Source: Cynocephalus volans
Taxonomy: Eukaryota; Chordata; Mammalia; Dermoptera; Cynocephalidae
Length of the DNA: 64,000 bases
Reading direction: 5' to 3'
Assembly: GCF_027409185.1 (NCBI RefSeq)
Contig: NC_084463.1
Span: 157,829,869 to 157,893,868 of the forward strand
Shown piece after piece: positions 53,680 to 64,000 of this stretch. Within the stretch, counting starts at the first letter, position 1. Each line of letters begins with the position of its first letter. The notes beneath the pieces are model-generated. The model did no database searches and was not told the origin of the DNA. It was given only the letters and a program-made list of their open reading frames with translations. The position numbers and the translations under genes were made by a program.

Positions 53680-53840
53680 GTAATTTCATGCTTTTGCTTC
53701 AAATCCTTCCCTGATACCAGTCTCCTGCAGGATAAAGTCTAGACTCCTTACCCAGCTCAGGAGGCTCTTGGGCATTGCCCAGTTCTGGCCTCAAACCCTG
53801 CTGCTTCCTCACTGACCCTTCGCTTTAGGGGTGCAGCAGT
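53680..53840 (-). mobile_element. L2 LINE relic, opposite strand
   Basis: GCTTCAAATCCTTCCCTGAT and CCTGCAGGATAAAGTCTAGA are reverse-complement L2 text. Confidence 0.6.
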
Positions 53841-55030
53841 GGACAAGGCTTGGAAGTCAGGTTGCCCCCCGAGTTAGGCTGGTCAGTTCACACTGAGGCA
53901 CACACGTCAATATTTGAAACAAGCAACAAATCCATGCTGTTCACACCTCTGACCCTTTACACAAAGAGTTCCAGCTGAAGTGCCCGCCCTTCCCAAAGTC
54001 CCCTGAAGAACCAAACTCTATCCCTCATGACCCATGCAATGGTCAGGACGTACCTATAGTAAAAAAGTGATTCATTAAATTCACACTGAACTGGGCATCC
54101 TGTATTTTTATTTGCTGCATCTGGTCACCTTAAGATTCCTTCACGACTCAGCTCTTAGGTTCTTCCTCTCTGCTCTCCCCACCCTGCCCCCATGCCCTGG
54201 GGGTCCTGGGCTTTCTCCACCCTGGGCTCCCATCCTCCTAAGCTGGACAGTCATGCATTAATCTCACTGCAGCATGTGCCCACTCTAAAATGTGAACTCC
54301 ATGAAGGCATGATCCACATTTTTGTGATCTTGCCACCCGTCATAGAAAAATTAGAAAATCCAGGTCGGCCGAAGGAAAATCAATTTACTCACACGTGAAT
54401 CTGCATCATGCTCTCACCTGTACTAACTGGATCCTACCTGTGAGCCTCTAGTGGAAAAGGTGAAACCAGTGTGGAAACTGAGACAGTGAAGTAAGTGCAT
54501 TACAGGACTCGAGATCGTTTTTATTCCATCTCTCTGCTTCCAGGCAGGACCACATTGATAACCGAGTGGTGGCTGAAAAATGACCCCAGCCCTCAAAGAA
54601 GACCCCCCAGCTACTCTCTAGCCAACCCATTTGAGGAATTCCTGTGCTTTCACGGGCAGAAGTTCTAACCAAAGTCATGCATTTCAAAACGTTTGAAATT
54701 CACTGTGCCCCTTGCTCCCTCCTTCTTTTCTGTTTCTAGGTAACGATGAGATCGTCTTATGAAACGGGATTCTTCTTCAACGACACATTGATCTAAAATG
54801 CATTCGTTTCATACTGGATAAATTTCAAGACCTGATTATTTTGCCATTATATCCATGTTGATGCCTGTTAAATACCAAATAAACAATCAAAAAATTATCT
54901 TTTAATGTCTACCGCCGTCAAACAAGAATTTCAGACTGTACTCCAGTGACTAGAAACTTCGAAAAGTCATGTACCTGAAGTAATGTATTGATGGACATGT
55001 TCAAAATTACGTGTCTACTTTTTTAGACTC
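53841..55030. other. intergenic, no recognised gene
   Basis: An L2-like tail may lie at 54,285-54,400. The rest is unassigned. Confidence 0.4.
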
Positions 55031-55035
55031 ATAAA

Positions 55036-55103
55036 GATGAAAGAGAAAGAAAGAAAGGAGCAGAGGAGAGAGAAAGAAAGAGAGAAAGAAAAGACAGGAG
55101 GGA
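55036..55103 (+). repeat. GAAA-type purine microsatellite
   Basis: Almost pure A/G stretch with GAAA and GAGA units. Confidence 0.85.
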
Positions 55104-55719
55104 ATGTACTGAGGTTCTCTCTGGCTCCACAGTCACATGGAAGCCGCAGTCATGCGATCACTTTGAACATTGAAAAAAAAAATAGTGACCAGAAAGTCAC
55201 CCGCCTGTAACCAACACTCCTGGAGATTTTAGCAATGCCAGGGAAGGGAACGGAGTGAAAACCACCAGGGACTGACACAGAATAGATGCTTGATAAATGT
55301 TTATTGGGTGAAAGAGCGAAAGACAATCTCCTGAGTCCCACAGTTGCCAAAGCCCACTTAGTTACAAACTTAAGCCACACGCCATCTCCTTGGAAGGGAA
55401 GAAACACACCCAAAGCAGCAGCCCTCCGTCCAGAACTGGCAGGAGCCATGGTCGTGCATGCTCTGAAAAGCCACCTCGTGGAAGGTATTTCTTTAACTGC
55501 AGGTGTTTGTTTCCTTTGGCACAGCAATATGTAATTTCCCATTTTTAGAACAATACTCCAAAGAACAGTCACAAAAACAACCTTCGGAGGGGGCGGTTTT
55601 CTTCCTGGCCTCTGCTACAGCCCTGCAAAACAACAACAAAGGGGGTTTTATTCAAAATACTATTTGCATCTCTCCATAAAAGCAAGAGGCTATTAAGTTT
55701 GCAGAGGCTGAGAAAAGGT

Positions 55720-55721
<2 letters not shown>
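55104..55721. other. intergenic, no recognised gene
   Basis: Reading frames on both strands (82 and 140 codons) overlap each other and match nothing recognised. Confidence 0.45.

Positions 55722-55753
<32 letters not shown>
55722..55753 (+). repeat. (CA)n microsatellite
   Basis: About sixteen uninterrupted CA units. Confidence 0.95.
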
Positions 55754-55757
<4 letters not shown>

Positions 55758-56785
55758 GCCCTTGGTAGAGCATCTAAACAAATCCTTGCCTTTGGGAGGG
55801 GTAGATGTGGAAACCATTTGCCATTAGGTCTGTTTTGCTCTAGACACGCCTCCCTCTGTGTGGTTTCTAGGCCACAAGGGTGGAAAGGAAGTTTGCATAA
55901 AGCCAGTGTCTGTCCTTTGGGTGCCCCCGTACAAGTCTGAGACCAGAAGAGGACAACGTGTTCTTGAGCACATCCACAGCAGAATAGCAGACAAAGGTGG
56001 GGAACCAGGACGATATGCGCCGGCTCCAGCCTTAGCCCAAGAAGTCCCGTTCATTACCATCTCCAAACTGACTTTCTCTCTTCCCTTTCCTCTTTCTGCT
56101 TCCTAAACCCAAACGATCAGCTTCAGGACTTCAGGAGTCCTGCACTGCCCTCCCCATCTCCCATCACCTTCCTGCACCTTCTTTCTATCCCACCACCTCC
56201 ACCCTGAGGCACGCCCACTTATCCACACCTGAACTTGCACACTGCTCCCTTCACTGGCCTCTGTCACCTCCCACGGGGGCCTGCACGGCCCTGGCTTCAT
56301 CTTACACTTCTCATGCTTCAGAATGGCCAGGGACCACTCTTCCTACAGAAAAAGTCCAGTTTCCATAGCAGGACCTCATCTGGAGCCAGTCTTCCTTTCC
56401 AACTTTATATTCCACTAGCTCCTACGTAAGTCTTAGGCCCCAACCAAAGCAGCCTGCTCCCCAGCCCCAGATCCACCTTTGCTCTCTAAGAACGACTTCC
56501 CCCTCCCTCCAACTTACAGTGACCTTCCTGCTCCTCTCTCTGTGACTAAATCCTACTCATTTTTGAAGATCCACCCAAATCATACCTTCTGTCTGGCCAG
56601 CTTAGTTCAAAATGACCTCTCCCCCGCTTCCTTAATGAAGCACTGAGATTCTGCCCCATTCATTCAGCGTATGAGCAGTTTGTGAAGAAATCATTCGCAT
56701 AACTTTTTTTTCCCTAAATATGAAAAAGGTGCTAAACCTGTTCAAGAGGCTTGAAAGGAACTGGGTACCAGTAAGGTGACAACTT
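55754..56785. other. intergenic, partly L2-like
   Basis: CTTCAGAATGGCCAGGGACC and nearby C-rich text resemble old L2 on the reverse strand. No gene recognised. Confidence 0.35.
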
Positions 56786-56789
56786 TGAC

Positions 56790-57065
56790 ATTTCTACACT
56801 AGCCTGTATTGAGCACTTGCTATGAACCTATCGCTGAGCTGAGCACTTCTCGTGTGCGACTCATTTAACCCTGGCAACGAGACTATAAAGTAAGTACTAC
56901 TGTCCCCCTTTTTTAGAAGAAAAAAAAAAAAAGATGACCAGTAAGGGGATCTGAACCCGTGGCCTTGGTGTTATCAGCACCACACTCTCCCAAGTGAGCC
57001 ACGGGCCAGCCCTACCACTGTCCCCTTTTCACAGACAAGGATACCAAGGCTTTGAGAAGCTAAAT
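56790..57065 (+). mobile_element. MIR SINE relic split by a CYN-like SINE
   Basis: TATTGAGCACTTGCTATGAA on the left and CACAGACAAGGATACCAAGG on the right are the two MIR parts. The SINE at 56,914-57,012 separates them. Confidence 0.8.
56914..57012 (-). mobile_element. monomeric CYN-like SINE, opposite strand
   Basis: Reverse-complement B box (GGGGATCTGAACCCGTGG) and A box (CTCCCAAGTGAGCCACGG) are present. TACTACTGTCCCCC upstream and TACCACTGTCCCCTTTT at 57,013 form the target duplication. The expected T-run at its left edge is short, followed by an A-run that has replaced or inverted the tail. Confidence 0.85.
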
Positions 57066-57440
57066 AACTCCCCGGGAACCTCACATACTATAAAAGGAGC
57101 CGAGCTGGAATTCGAAGTTGGCTCCCCATATTGACTGCAATAGCCCACCCCATTTCATTCTTAGAGAATTTATAACAGAACGGGTGGGGTGAGCATGGTG
57201 CATGGGAAGCCATGGGTTCTTTTCCCAGTTGGAACAAATTCGTGGAAAGAGTGCATAAGGGGGCAGGTTTCCCCAGTCCACTTCTCTTAAGGAAATAGGG
57301 GGATTTGTATCACGGTGCATGTCAGGGCACATGGTGAAGTTCTCTTTCAAGAATGGTACCTACAATGTCTGATGCTTGGGGGAGTAGCAGGCAAAGCAGA
57401 AAGCTCTGATGCTGTACCAAGAATCACTTCCAAGATCCCA
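57066..57440. other. intergenic, no recognised feature
   Basis: Nothing recognisable on either strand. Confidence 0.45.
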
Positions 57441-57444
57441 AGCC

Positions 57445-57610
57445 CAGTGGCAATAGCGCAGAATAAGGCGTTCAGGTCCTGGCTCCTACACTCAGAGCTG
57501 TGTCACTCAGACAAGCTATTTATACTCTCTAAGCCTCAGTTTTCTCGTCTGTAAAATAAGAATAGTACCTGGCTGACAGGTGGTTTGGATGGATTAATGA
57601 AGTAAGCTAT
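57445..57610 (-). mobile_element. MIR SINE relic, opposite strand
   Basis: CTCTAAGCCTCAGTTTTCTC and GTCTGTAAAATAAGAATAGT are reverse-complement MIR. Confidence 0.8.
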
Positions 57611-57699
57611 ATGAAGCAAACTGGGACTACGGGGTGTTCAAAAAATTATTTTTTTTATTACTTTTCTTGGACCTAAGAGTCTTCATTTCTTTTCGTTTT

Positions 57700-58673
57700 T
57701 TTTAAATAGAACTATAACACACATTTACTAAGCACATAAAGTGCAACTCATCTTAAAGGGACAGCTTGATAATCATTACATAGGCATGCACTTATATAAC
57801 CACCACCCCAGTCCAGACACAGAATATTTCCAGCACCCCAGAAGGTTCCCTCATACACCTTCCCAGTCCATACCCCCACCAGACGTAACCATGATTTGAC
57901 TCATCATAAATTAGCTTTGCCTCTTCTTGAACTTTACATTAATGGAATCACAGGGTGTGCGATCTTTTCATTATTGTATAGTACTCTGTTGTATGACCAT
58001 ACCACCATTTATTTCTCCAATCTTCTGTTGATGGTTTCTCCCAAAAGTTTGGAGAAACCCCTCTGAACATTCTCTTGCTTATCTTTCTGTTGGAATAGGT
58101 ACTCATATCTCTTGGGGACGCATATCCAGGAGTAGAATTACTGGGTTACAGAGCAGACTTATCTTTAGCTTTAATAGAATCTGCCAAACAATTTTCCTAA
58201 GTGGTTGCTCCAATTCTGCAGCAATATATGACCATTCCAGTTGCTCCATATCCTTGACAACACTTGGTATTATCAGGCTTTTCATTTTAGCCCTTCTGGT
58301 AGGTATGCAGCAGTATCTCCTTGTGGTTTTAATTTGCATTTTCCTGATGTGTAATAATGTCAAGCACCTTTTCATAGTGTATTTGGCCATCTGGATATTC
58401 TCTTTTGTGAGTATCTGTTCAAGTCTCCTGCCCATTTTTTATCAGGTCATTTGTCTTTTTCTTACTGATTTGAATTACTTCTTCATATATTCTAGAAACA
58501 AATGTTTTGCAGATATATGTATTGCAGATATGTATCTTCTGTGAGTCTGAGGCTTGACTTTTCATTTTTTTAATGGTGCCTTTTGATGAAGAGAGGCTTT
58601 TAATTTTGATAAAGTCCAACTTACCAATTCTTCTTCTATGGTTAGTGCTTTTCATGTTTAGGGTTTTTTTTCC
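57700..58673 (-). mobile_element. old LINE-1, opposite strand (left part)
   Basis: Reverse-complement L1 ORF2 and 3' text in order: ACATAAAGTGCAACTCATC, CTCATATCTCTTGGGGACG, CACTTGGTATTATCAGGC, TTAATTTGCATTTTCCTGAT, TGTTCAAGTCTCCTGCCCAT. It resumes after the two younger insertions at 60,863-60,930 (GCCCATCCCTAAGGTCATGA). Confidence 0.85.
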
Positions 58674-58783
58674 TCGTTTTTTGTTTTGTTTTGTTTCTGG
58701 TGGTTGGTCAGTGAGGGGATCTGAACCTGTGATCTTGGTATTACAAGGCTGCGCTCCAACCCACTGAGCTAATGGGGCAGTGT
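58674..58783 (-). mobile_element. monomeric CYN-like SINE, opposite strand
   Basis: Left edge is a (GTTTT)n tail in reverse, then GGTTGGTCAGTGAGGGGATC, GGGGATCTGAACCTGTG (B box) and CCCACTGAGCTAATGGGGCA (A box). Diverged relative to the 12-13 kb copies. The target duplication is unclear. Confidence 0.8.
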
Positions 58784-58807
58784 TGTGCTCTGTTTTAGAA
58801 TTTTTTG

Positions 58808-60601
58808 TCCAAAATAAAGGGCATCCAGATTGGAAAAGATGAAGTCAAACTGTCCCTGTTTGCAGATGACATGATCCTATATATCGAACAGCCTGAAACC
58901 TCTACAAAAAAACTCTTGGAATTGATAAATGCTTTCAGCACAGTAGCAGGATACAAAATCAACACACAAAAATCAGTAGCATTTCTTTTCTCCAATAGTG
59001 AACATGCAGAAAGAGAAATCAAGAAAGCCTGCCCATTTACAATAGCCACCAAAAAAATAAAATACTTAGGAATTGAGTTAACCAAGGAGGTGAAAAATCT
59101 GTATAATGAGAACTACAAACCACTGCTGAGAGAAATTCGAGAGGATACAAGAAGATGGAAAGATATCCCATGGTCTTGGATTGGAAGAATCAACATAGTG
59201 AAAATGTCCATACTACCCAAAGTGATATACAAATTCAATGCAATCCCCATCAAAATTCCAAAGACATTTTTCTCAGAAATGGAAAAACTATCCAGACATT
59301 TATATGGAACAATAAAAGACCACGCATAGCCAAAGCAATGCTGAGCAAAAAAATAAAGCTGGAGGCATAACACTACCTGACTTTAAGCTATACTACAAAG
59401 CTATAATAACCAAAACAGTATGGTACTGGCATAAAAACAGACACACTGACCAATGGAATAGAATAGAGAATCCAGAAATCAACCCACACACTTACTGCCA
59501 TCTGATCTTTGACAAAGGCACCAAGCCTATTCACTGGGGAAGGGACTGCCTCTTCAGCAAATGGTGCTGGGATAACTGGATATCCATATGCAGGAGAAGG
59601 AAACTAGATCCATACCGCTCACCGTATACTAAAATCAACTCAAAATGGATTAAGGATTTAAATATACACCCTGAAACAATAAAACTTCTTAAAGAAAACA
59701 TAGGAGAAACACTTCAGGAAATAGGACTGGGCACAGACTTCATGAATACGACCCCAAAAGCACGGGCAACCAAAGGAAAAATAAACAAATGGGATTATAT
59801 CAAACTAAAAAGCTTCTGCACAGCAAAAGAAACAATTAACAGAGTTAAAAGACAACCAACAGAGTGGGAGAAAATATTTGCAAAATATACATCTGACAAA
59901 GGATTAATATCCAGAATATATAAGGAACTCAAACAACTTTACAAGAAGAAAACAAGCAACCCAATTAAAAAATGGGCAAAAGAGCTAAATAGGCATTTCT
60001 CTAAGGAATATATACAAATGGCCAACAGACATATGAAAAAATGCTCAACATCACTCAGCATCCGGGAAATGCAAATCAAAACCACATTGAGATACCATCT
60101 AACCCCAGTTAGGATGGCTAAAATCCAAAAGACTCTGAACAATAAATGCTGGCGAGGCTGCGGAGAAAAAGGAACTCTCATACATTGTTGGTGGGACTGC
60201 AAAATGGTGCAGCCTCTATGGAAAATGGTATGGAGGTTCCTCAAACAATTGCAGATAGATCTACCATACGACCCAGCTATCCCACTGTTGGGAATATACC
60301 CAGAGGAATGGAAATCATCAAGTCGAAGGTATACCTGTTCCCCAATGTTTATCGCAGCACTCTTTACAATAGCCAAGAGTTGGAACCAGCCCAAATGCTC
60401 ATCATCAGATGAGTGGATACGGAAAATGTGGTACATCTACACAATGGAATACTACTCAGCTATAAAAACTAATGAAATACTGCCATTTGCAACAACATGG
60501 ATGGACCTTGAGAGAATTATATTAAGTGAAACAAGTCAGGCACAGAAAGAGAAATACCACATGTTCTCACTTATTGGTGGGAGCTAAAAATTAATATATA
60601 A

Positions 60602-60652
<51 letters not shown>

Positions 60653-60862
60653 CCGGGGGGGGGGGAAGAAGATATAACAACCACAATTATTTGAAGTTGA
60701 TACGACAAGCAAACAGTAAGGACATTGTTGGGGGGGACGGGGGAGGGAGAAGGGAGGGAGGTTTTGGGGACGGGGAGCAATAATCAGCCACAATGTATAT
60801 CGACAAAATAAAATTTAAAAAATAAATTTTAAAAAAAATTTAAAAAAATAAAAAATAAAAAA
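58808..60862 (+). mobile_element. 5'-truncated young LINE-1 with target duplication
   Basis: Flanked by AGAATTTTTTG at 58,797-58,807 and 60,863-60,873. The 2.06 kb body is the 3' part of L1: reverse transcriptase segment with the catalytic FADD motif (about 58,859), then the ORF2 C-terminal part with the cysteine-rich [18 protein letters not shown] region, ending MFSLIGGS. The coding frame is interrupted between about 59,330 and 59,740, so it is dead. The 3' UTR has a CA repeat, a G-rich tract and an A-rich tail, closely matching the copy at 1-576. Confidence 0.95.
60601..60652 (+). repeat. (CA)n plus poly-A in the L1 3' UTR
   Basis: A CA run followed by about 20 A and a G-run. The proximal L1 has the CA part in shorter form. 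Confidence 0.9.
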
Positions 60863-60930
60863 AGAATTTTTTGCCCATCCCTAAGGTCATGAAGACATTC
60901 TATGTTTATTTCCCTTAATCTTGCTTTCTG
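60863..60930 (-). mobile_element. old LINE-1, opposite strand (right part)
   Basis: TGCCCATCCCTAAGGTCATG and TTCTATGTTTATTTCCC continue the L1 interrupted at 58,673-58,807. Confidence 0.7.
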
Positions 60931-62175
60931 TGGTATCTTCCTCTAGAGGTGGAGACAACTGATTTTTTGTAATTTCAATAAGGAGCAAAGGTCTCATAAA
61001 AAACTAATCATGACTAGGTCACATGATAATTCATATGATAATGACTGCCTAAGTCTTTGGACCATCCAGCCTGTTATCCTAAGGCTGTCACATGGCAGCA
61101 AAGGACACCACTGCTGACCCGGCTGCATTGCTGAAATTCTATAGGAAGGGTTCCCAGGAACAAGAGAGAAAGATGTCAATCCCCCAACACCGGTCTGTAC
61201 TTTGAGGCCAGCAGCTTAAACTCTAAGCACTGGAGCAGTGACCGCTTTGCAAACATGTCCTTCCCCATCCTAGCAACTTCTTCTGTTCTCCTGTATAAAC
61301 CCCTTTCCCATGCATTTGGTTTTTTCCCTTTCTTTATCATTTGTCTAACTATTCATTATTTGTAGGGCATTTATGCATTTGTCTTTTAAATCTTTTCCTC
61401 TCTTCTGTCTCTCCTCCCCTAAAACAGGGTTTCTCAACCTCGGTCCTATCAACAGTGTGGACTGGGCGATTGCTTGTTGTGGGGGGCTGTCCTGTGGCTT
61501 TTCCTGTTTCTCTCTTCTCCTTCCCACCTCTCTTCCTACTGTCAATCAAGAAGCGTGAGGGGAGAAGGGAGAGGGTGACTGGGAGCTAGAATCTTGGCTT
61601 TCTCAAGCTTAAAGGGGCCTCAGTTATGATCCAGTGCAATTCTCTCATTTTGAAGAGGAGGAAATGGATCCTGAGAGGGGGAGGGAGAGGATGTGTCAGA
61701 GGCGAAAATGTGGCAGGAACAAGGGCCAGGCCAAACAGGAAGTCGAAATTCCAGGGCCTGAGGCAGAATTTCCAGTCCCACCGGGGAACCTGGGATTGCT
61801 TCCCACAGCTCCTTTCTCCCTCCAAACCATGAGGCTCATTCCAGAAACAACCCACAGCTGGCCAGAGGGAGCAGCAGACCCAGATCCCACAAGCCCTCAG
61901 CACTGGGAGCCCATTCCTGGGGCTCTGGTGGACCAAGATAATATATTGTGGTGACTCATGCTGTGATCACATCTTAGTTTAATCCTCTTATCATGAGGGA
62001 AATGATGGTCATGCCACCTGGCTGCACCTGGCCCAGCTGAGGAACTAGGGAGCAACGGCGAAGCGCAGAAAGAGGAGGGAGCCTGGAGACAGTGTCTGTC
62101 CTGGAGCCTCTTCAAGCAGGCAGATGACAAGATCCCCAAGGCAGCCTAGAGCCCTCGGCCAAAACCTCCCAAGTC
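60931..62175. other. intergenic, no recognised gene
   Basis: No clear exon or repeat. Reading frames up to 116 codons match nothing recognised. Confidence 0.45.
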
Positions 62176-62179
62176 ATGG

Positions 62180-62300
62180 TGGGTGTTAACTTTCGCTGAG
62201 CACTTGCTGTGCAGTAGACACCACTCTAAACACCTTATAAATATATGAACCCAGTTCATCCCCACCGAGTCCTCTGAAGGAGACACTGTCACCCTCCCAT
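62180..62300 (+). mobile_element. MIR SINE relic
   Basis: TCGCTGAGCACTTGCTGTGC, ACCACTCTAAACACCTTATA and CAGTTCATCCCCACCGAGTC follow MIR order. Confidence 0.75.
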
Positions 62301-62539
62301 GTTAGAGATGCTGATGTGAGCCCGGGGAGCAGCAGGAGTGTTATCCCTGAAGCACCACTGAGGGGCTCACCAGTCAGCACAAATCGCCCTGCTCCTTCCC
62401 ATCAAGCTCACCAGCAGACACGCATGGAGAGTCCATGTGTGTAAAGCCTCCACCAAGAACTTCCACAAAGCACGGGGTGCATGGTGAATACTTTTAACAG
62501 TTATGGACTTGTTTCAATGCATATCAGAAAAATGCTGGG

Positions 62540-62661
62540 AGGCTGTCCGGTTTAGCTCATTTGGTTAGAGCACAGCCTTGTGACACCAACGTCAAGGGTT
62601 CAGATCCCTGTACCAGCCAACCACAAAAACAAATAAAGAAATAATTGCAGTTTAAAAGAAA
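62540..62661 (+). mobile_element. monomeric CYN-like SINE with target duplication
   Basis: GTTTAGCTCATTTGGTTAGAG (A box region) and GGTTCAGATCC (B box) show the tRNA-Ile-like body, followed by an A-rich tail. The 14-bp duplication AGAAAAATGCTGGG flanks it perfectly (62,526-62,539 and 62,662-62,675). Confidence 0.9.
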
Positions 62662-62675
62662 AGAAAAATGCTGGG

Positions 62676-64000
62676 TTTCACTTGCAATAGTAACATCATT
62701 TCATTTTAATTAAATTTAAGGTTTTAGAAATAAATGTATTTAAAGCATACTAAACAAATAGCAGCAGGGGTGGTGTGTGGATGTGGCAGACATCATGAGG
62801 GTGGCACTTGAGTGACTTAAGCATAAGAAACCCTGCTCCAGTGCTGTCACATCTTAATGATGGTGGACCCTGCTGTAGCCCTCCCAGGGCTGTGTCTCCT
62901 GCCCAGTCCTCTTCTGTCCTCCTGCCGCTCTCAAAGCAGCTTTCTCAATAAAATTCTATAGATTTGGAAATCATAGTCCAATACTCCTTAGCCTCTCTTG
63001 CTCCTTTACACACGTGGGCTCCTCAATTTGGGATTCACTCTGTTTTCTGGCAATGAAAGAGGAACCCTGAAAGGCTGATAAATGTACTGAAATCTACAAA
63101 TAAAAGGCCAAGTATGAAGACAGCAAGGAATGAGGAAACCCCACCCCGTTCCTTGGACACAGCCCCGGGCCTTCTCCCCCCAGCTGGACCTACAAGGCGC
63201 CGGCTGTGGAAATGTCAGCCCCAGAGTCCTGGGGAGTCGTCCCAGGCGCTGGTCTGTGAGCTTGAGCAGCCAGGCCGAGGTTCTCAAGGAACCCGCACCG
63301 TCCTCCTGCTGCGGTGGTCTGGAGCGGCCTCTGGGCTCCACACCCAGGTCCTACAGGAGTTCCATGGCTTCTGGGGCCCCCTCCACCCACCACCCCATTA
63401 GAACACCCTGGTGGCACACAAATGACTACCCTTCTTGGCAAATAGGGCAAGTTTAAAATAATAGTTATAAATGAGACTGGGGGATTTGTGGGATAGGCTG
63501 GGACTCAAACCAGCCACCAAACCCCACTGTCCCTAGAGTATGGAATCAAACACCATCTGCTCTGCTAGCACCGGCCAATGCATTCTCTTGGGTGCTGGCC
63601 TCCCCCGCAGCTGGACGTGTGCCCAGCCGAGGAAGCCTGCGCCTCGCTGTTCAGGGCATTGTTCTGCCTTAGAAGAGGATCTCGAAAGCAGAAGGAAATG
63701 AGAAACAACCACACAATGAATACCAGATTCTCCTTTCTCCTGCTCTGGCTGCCAGGAGATTAAGCAGGGCCGGCTGACAGCACGCCCCACCCCGCAGCTG
63801 CTCACCCTCCACGACGTCCGTCCGTCCGTCCACGCACAGGGCAAGGGCTGGTCCCGGAGACCTTGCTTGTTCTCTATGTATTTCCACAGGGTCTGTTTTC
63901 CTTCTCCAGATAGATGCCTATTCCTTGAGGGTAGAGATGCCTCTGGGATTTCTTTCCCGTGGGGCACAATACGGACACATTACAGGCACTCCGTGTGTGT
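62676..64000. other. intergenic to window end, no recognised gene
   Basis: An AATAAA at 62,947-62,952 has no recognisable exon before it. A four-fold CGTC repeat lies near 63,810-63,832. By synteny AHNAK would be next on the minus strand, but I recognise none of its exons here. Confidence 0.45.

Noticed and set aside
58808-60587. Possible host gene with reverse transcriptase domain
   Set aside because: It is L1 ORF2 with interrupted frame, L1 3' UTR and target duplication.
60931-64000. Expected terminal exon of AHNAK (next gene by synteny)
   Set aside because: I found no minus-strand segment that I could recognise as AHNAK. The gene probably lies beyond the window, or its end here is untranslated and unrecognisable by eye.

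Overview
This window is mammalian nuclear DNA. It contains two split protein-coding genes on the + strand, GT-AG introns, CpG-rich promoter DNA and a dense load of interspersed repeats. The most telling lineage marker is a family of short retroposons made of one or two tRNA-Ile-like units (A box, B box, A-rich tail, target-site duplications). They occur at about 12.1, 12.9, 21.8, 23.9, 57.0, 58.7 and 62.6 kb. This structure fits the CYN SINEs described from colugos (Dermoptera). No Alu, B1, B2 or carnivore/ungulate SINE was seen. I infer a colugo (for example Galeopterus) with fair but not full confidence.

Layout. 0-0.6 kb: 3' end of a young L1. 0.6-1.3 kb: CpG island promoter with a non-coding first exon. 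1.58-22.39 kb: six coding exons of ASRGL1 (isoaspartyl peptidase/L-asparaginase). They splice to exactly 308 codons plus stop with every catalytic residue present. The 3' UTR probably runs to about 23.93 kb. ASRGL1 introns hold old L1 pieces, LTRs, small DNA transposons, a relic of a ZMYM/hAT-type transposase gene broken by two dimeric SINEs (11.9-14.3 kb), and an L2/L1/Tigger nested stack (16.6-18.4 kb). 24-46 kb: intergenic DNA with ancient L2, MIR and L1 remnants, an LTR nested in another LTR (35.4-36.6 kb) and a short tandem duplication (40.6 kb). 46.42-49.29 kb: SCGB1A1 (uteroglobin/club cell secretory protein), three exons, with a TATA box and FOXA- and C/EBP-like sites just upstream. 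49.35-64 kb: intergenic DNA with a second CpG island carrying a near-consensus CTCF motif (about 50.2-50.9 kb), MaLR/L2/MIR remnants and a 2.06 kb young L1 inserted into an older opposite-strand L1 (57.7-60.9 kb).

The order ASRGL1 - SCGB1A1 on the same strand is the known mammalian arrangement next to the secretoglobin cluster (human 11q12.3). The two genes are neighbours without a shared pathway: ASRGL1 is a cytosolic N-terminal-nucleophile hydrolase, and SCGB1A1 is a secreted airway protein. The most notable gene-level observation is that SCGB1A1 lacks the stop codon where human has it and stays open for 28 further codons. Other notable items are the hAT transposase relic, a 3'-truncated tailless SINE with a perfect 13-bp target duplication, a paired 18-bp element in the ASRGL1 promoter, and the orphan CpG island behind SCGB1A1.
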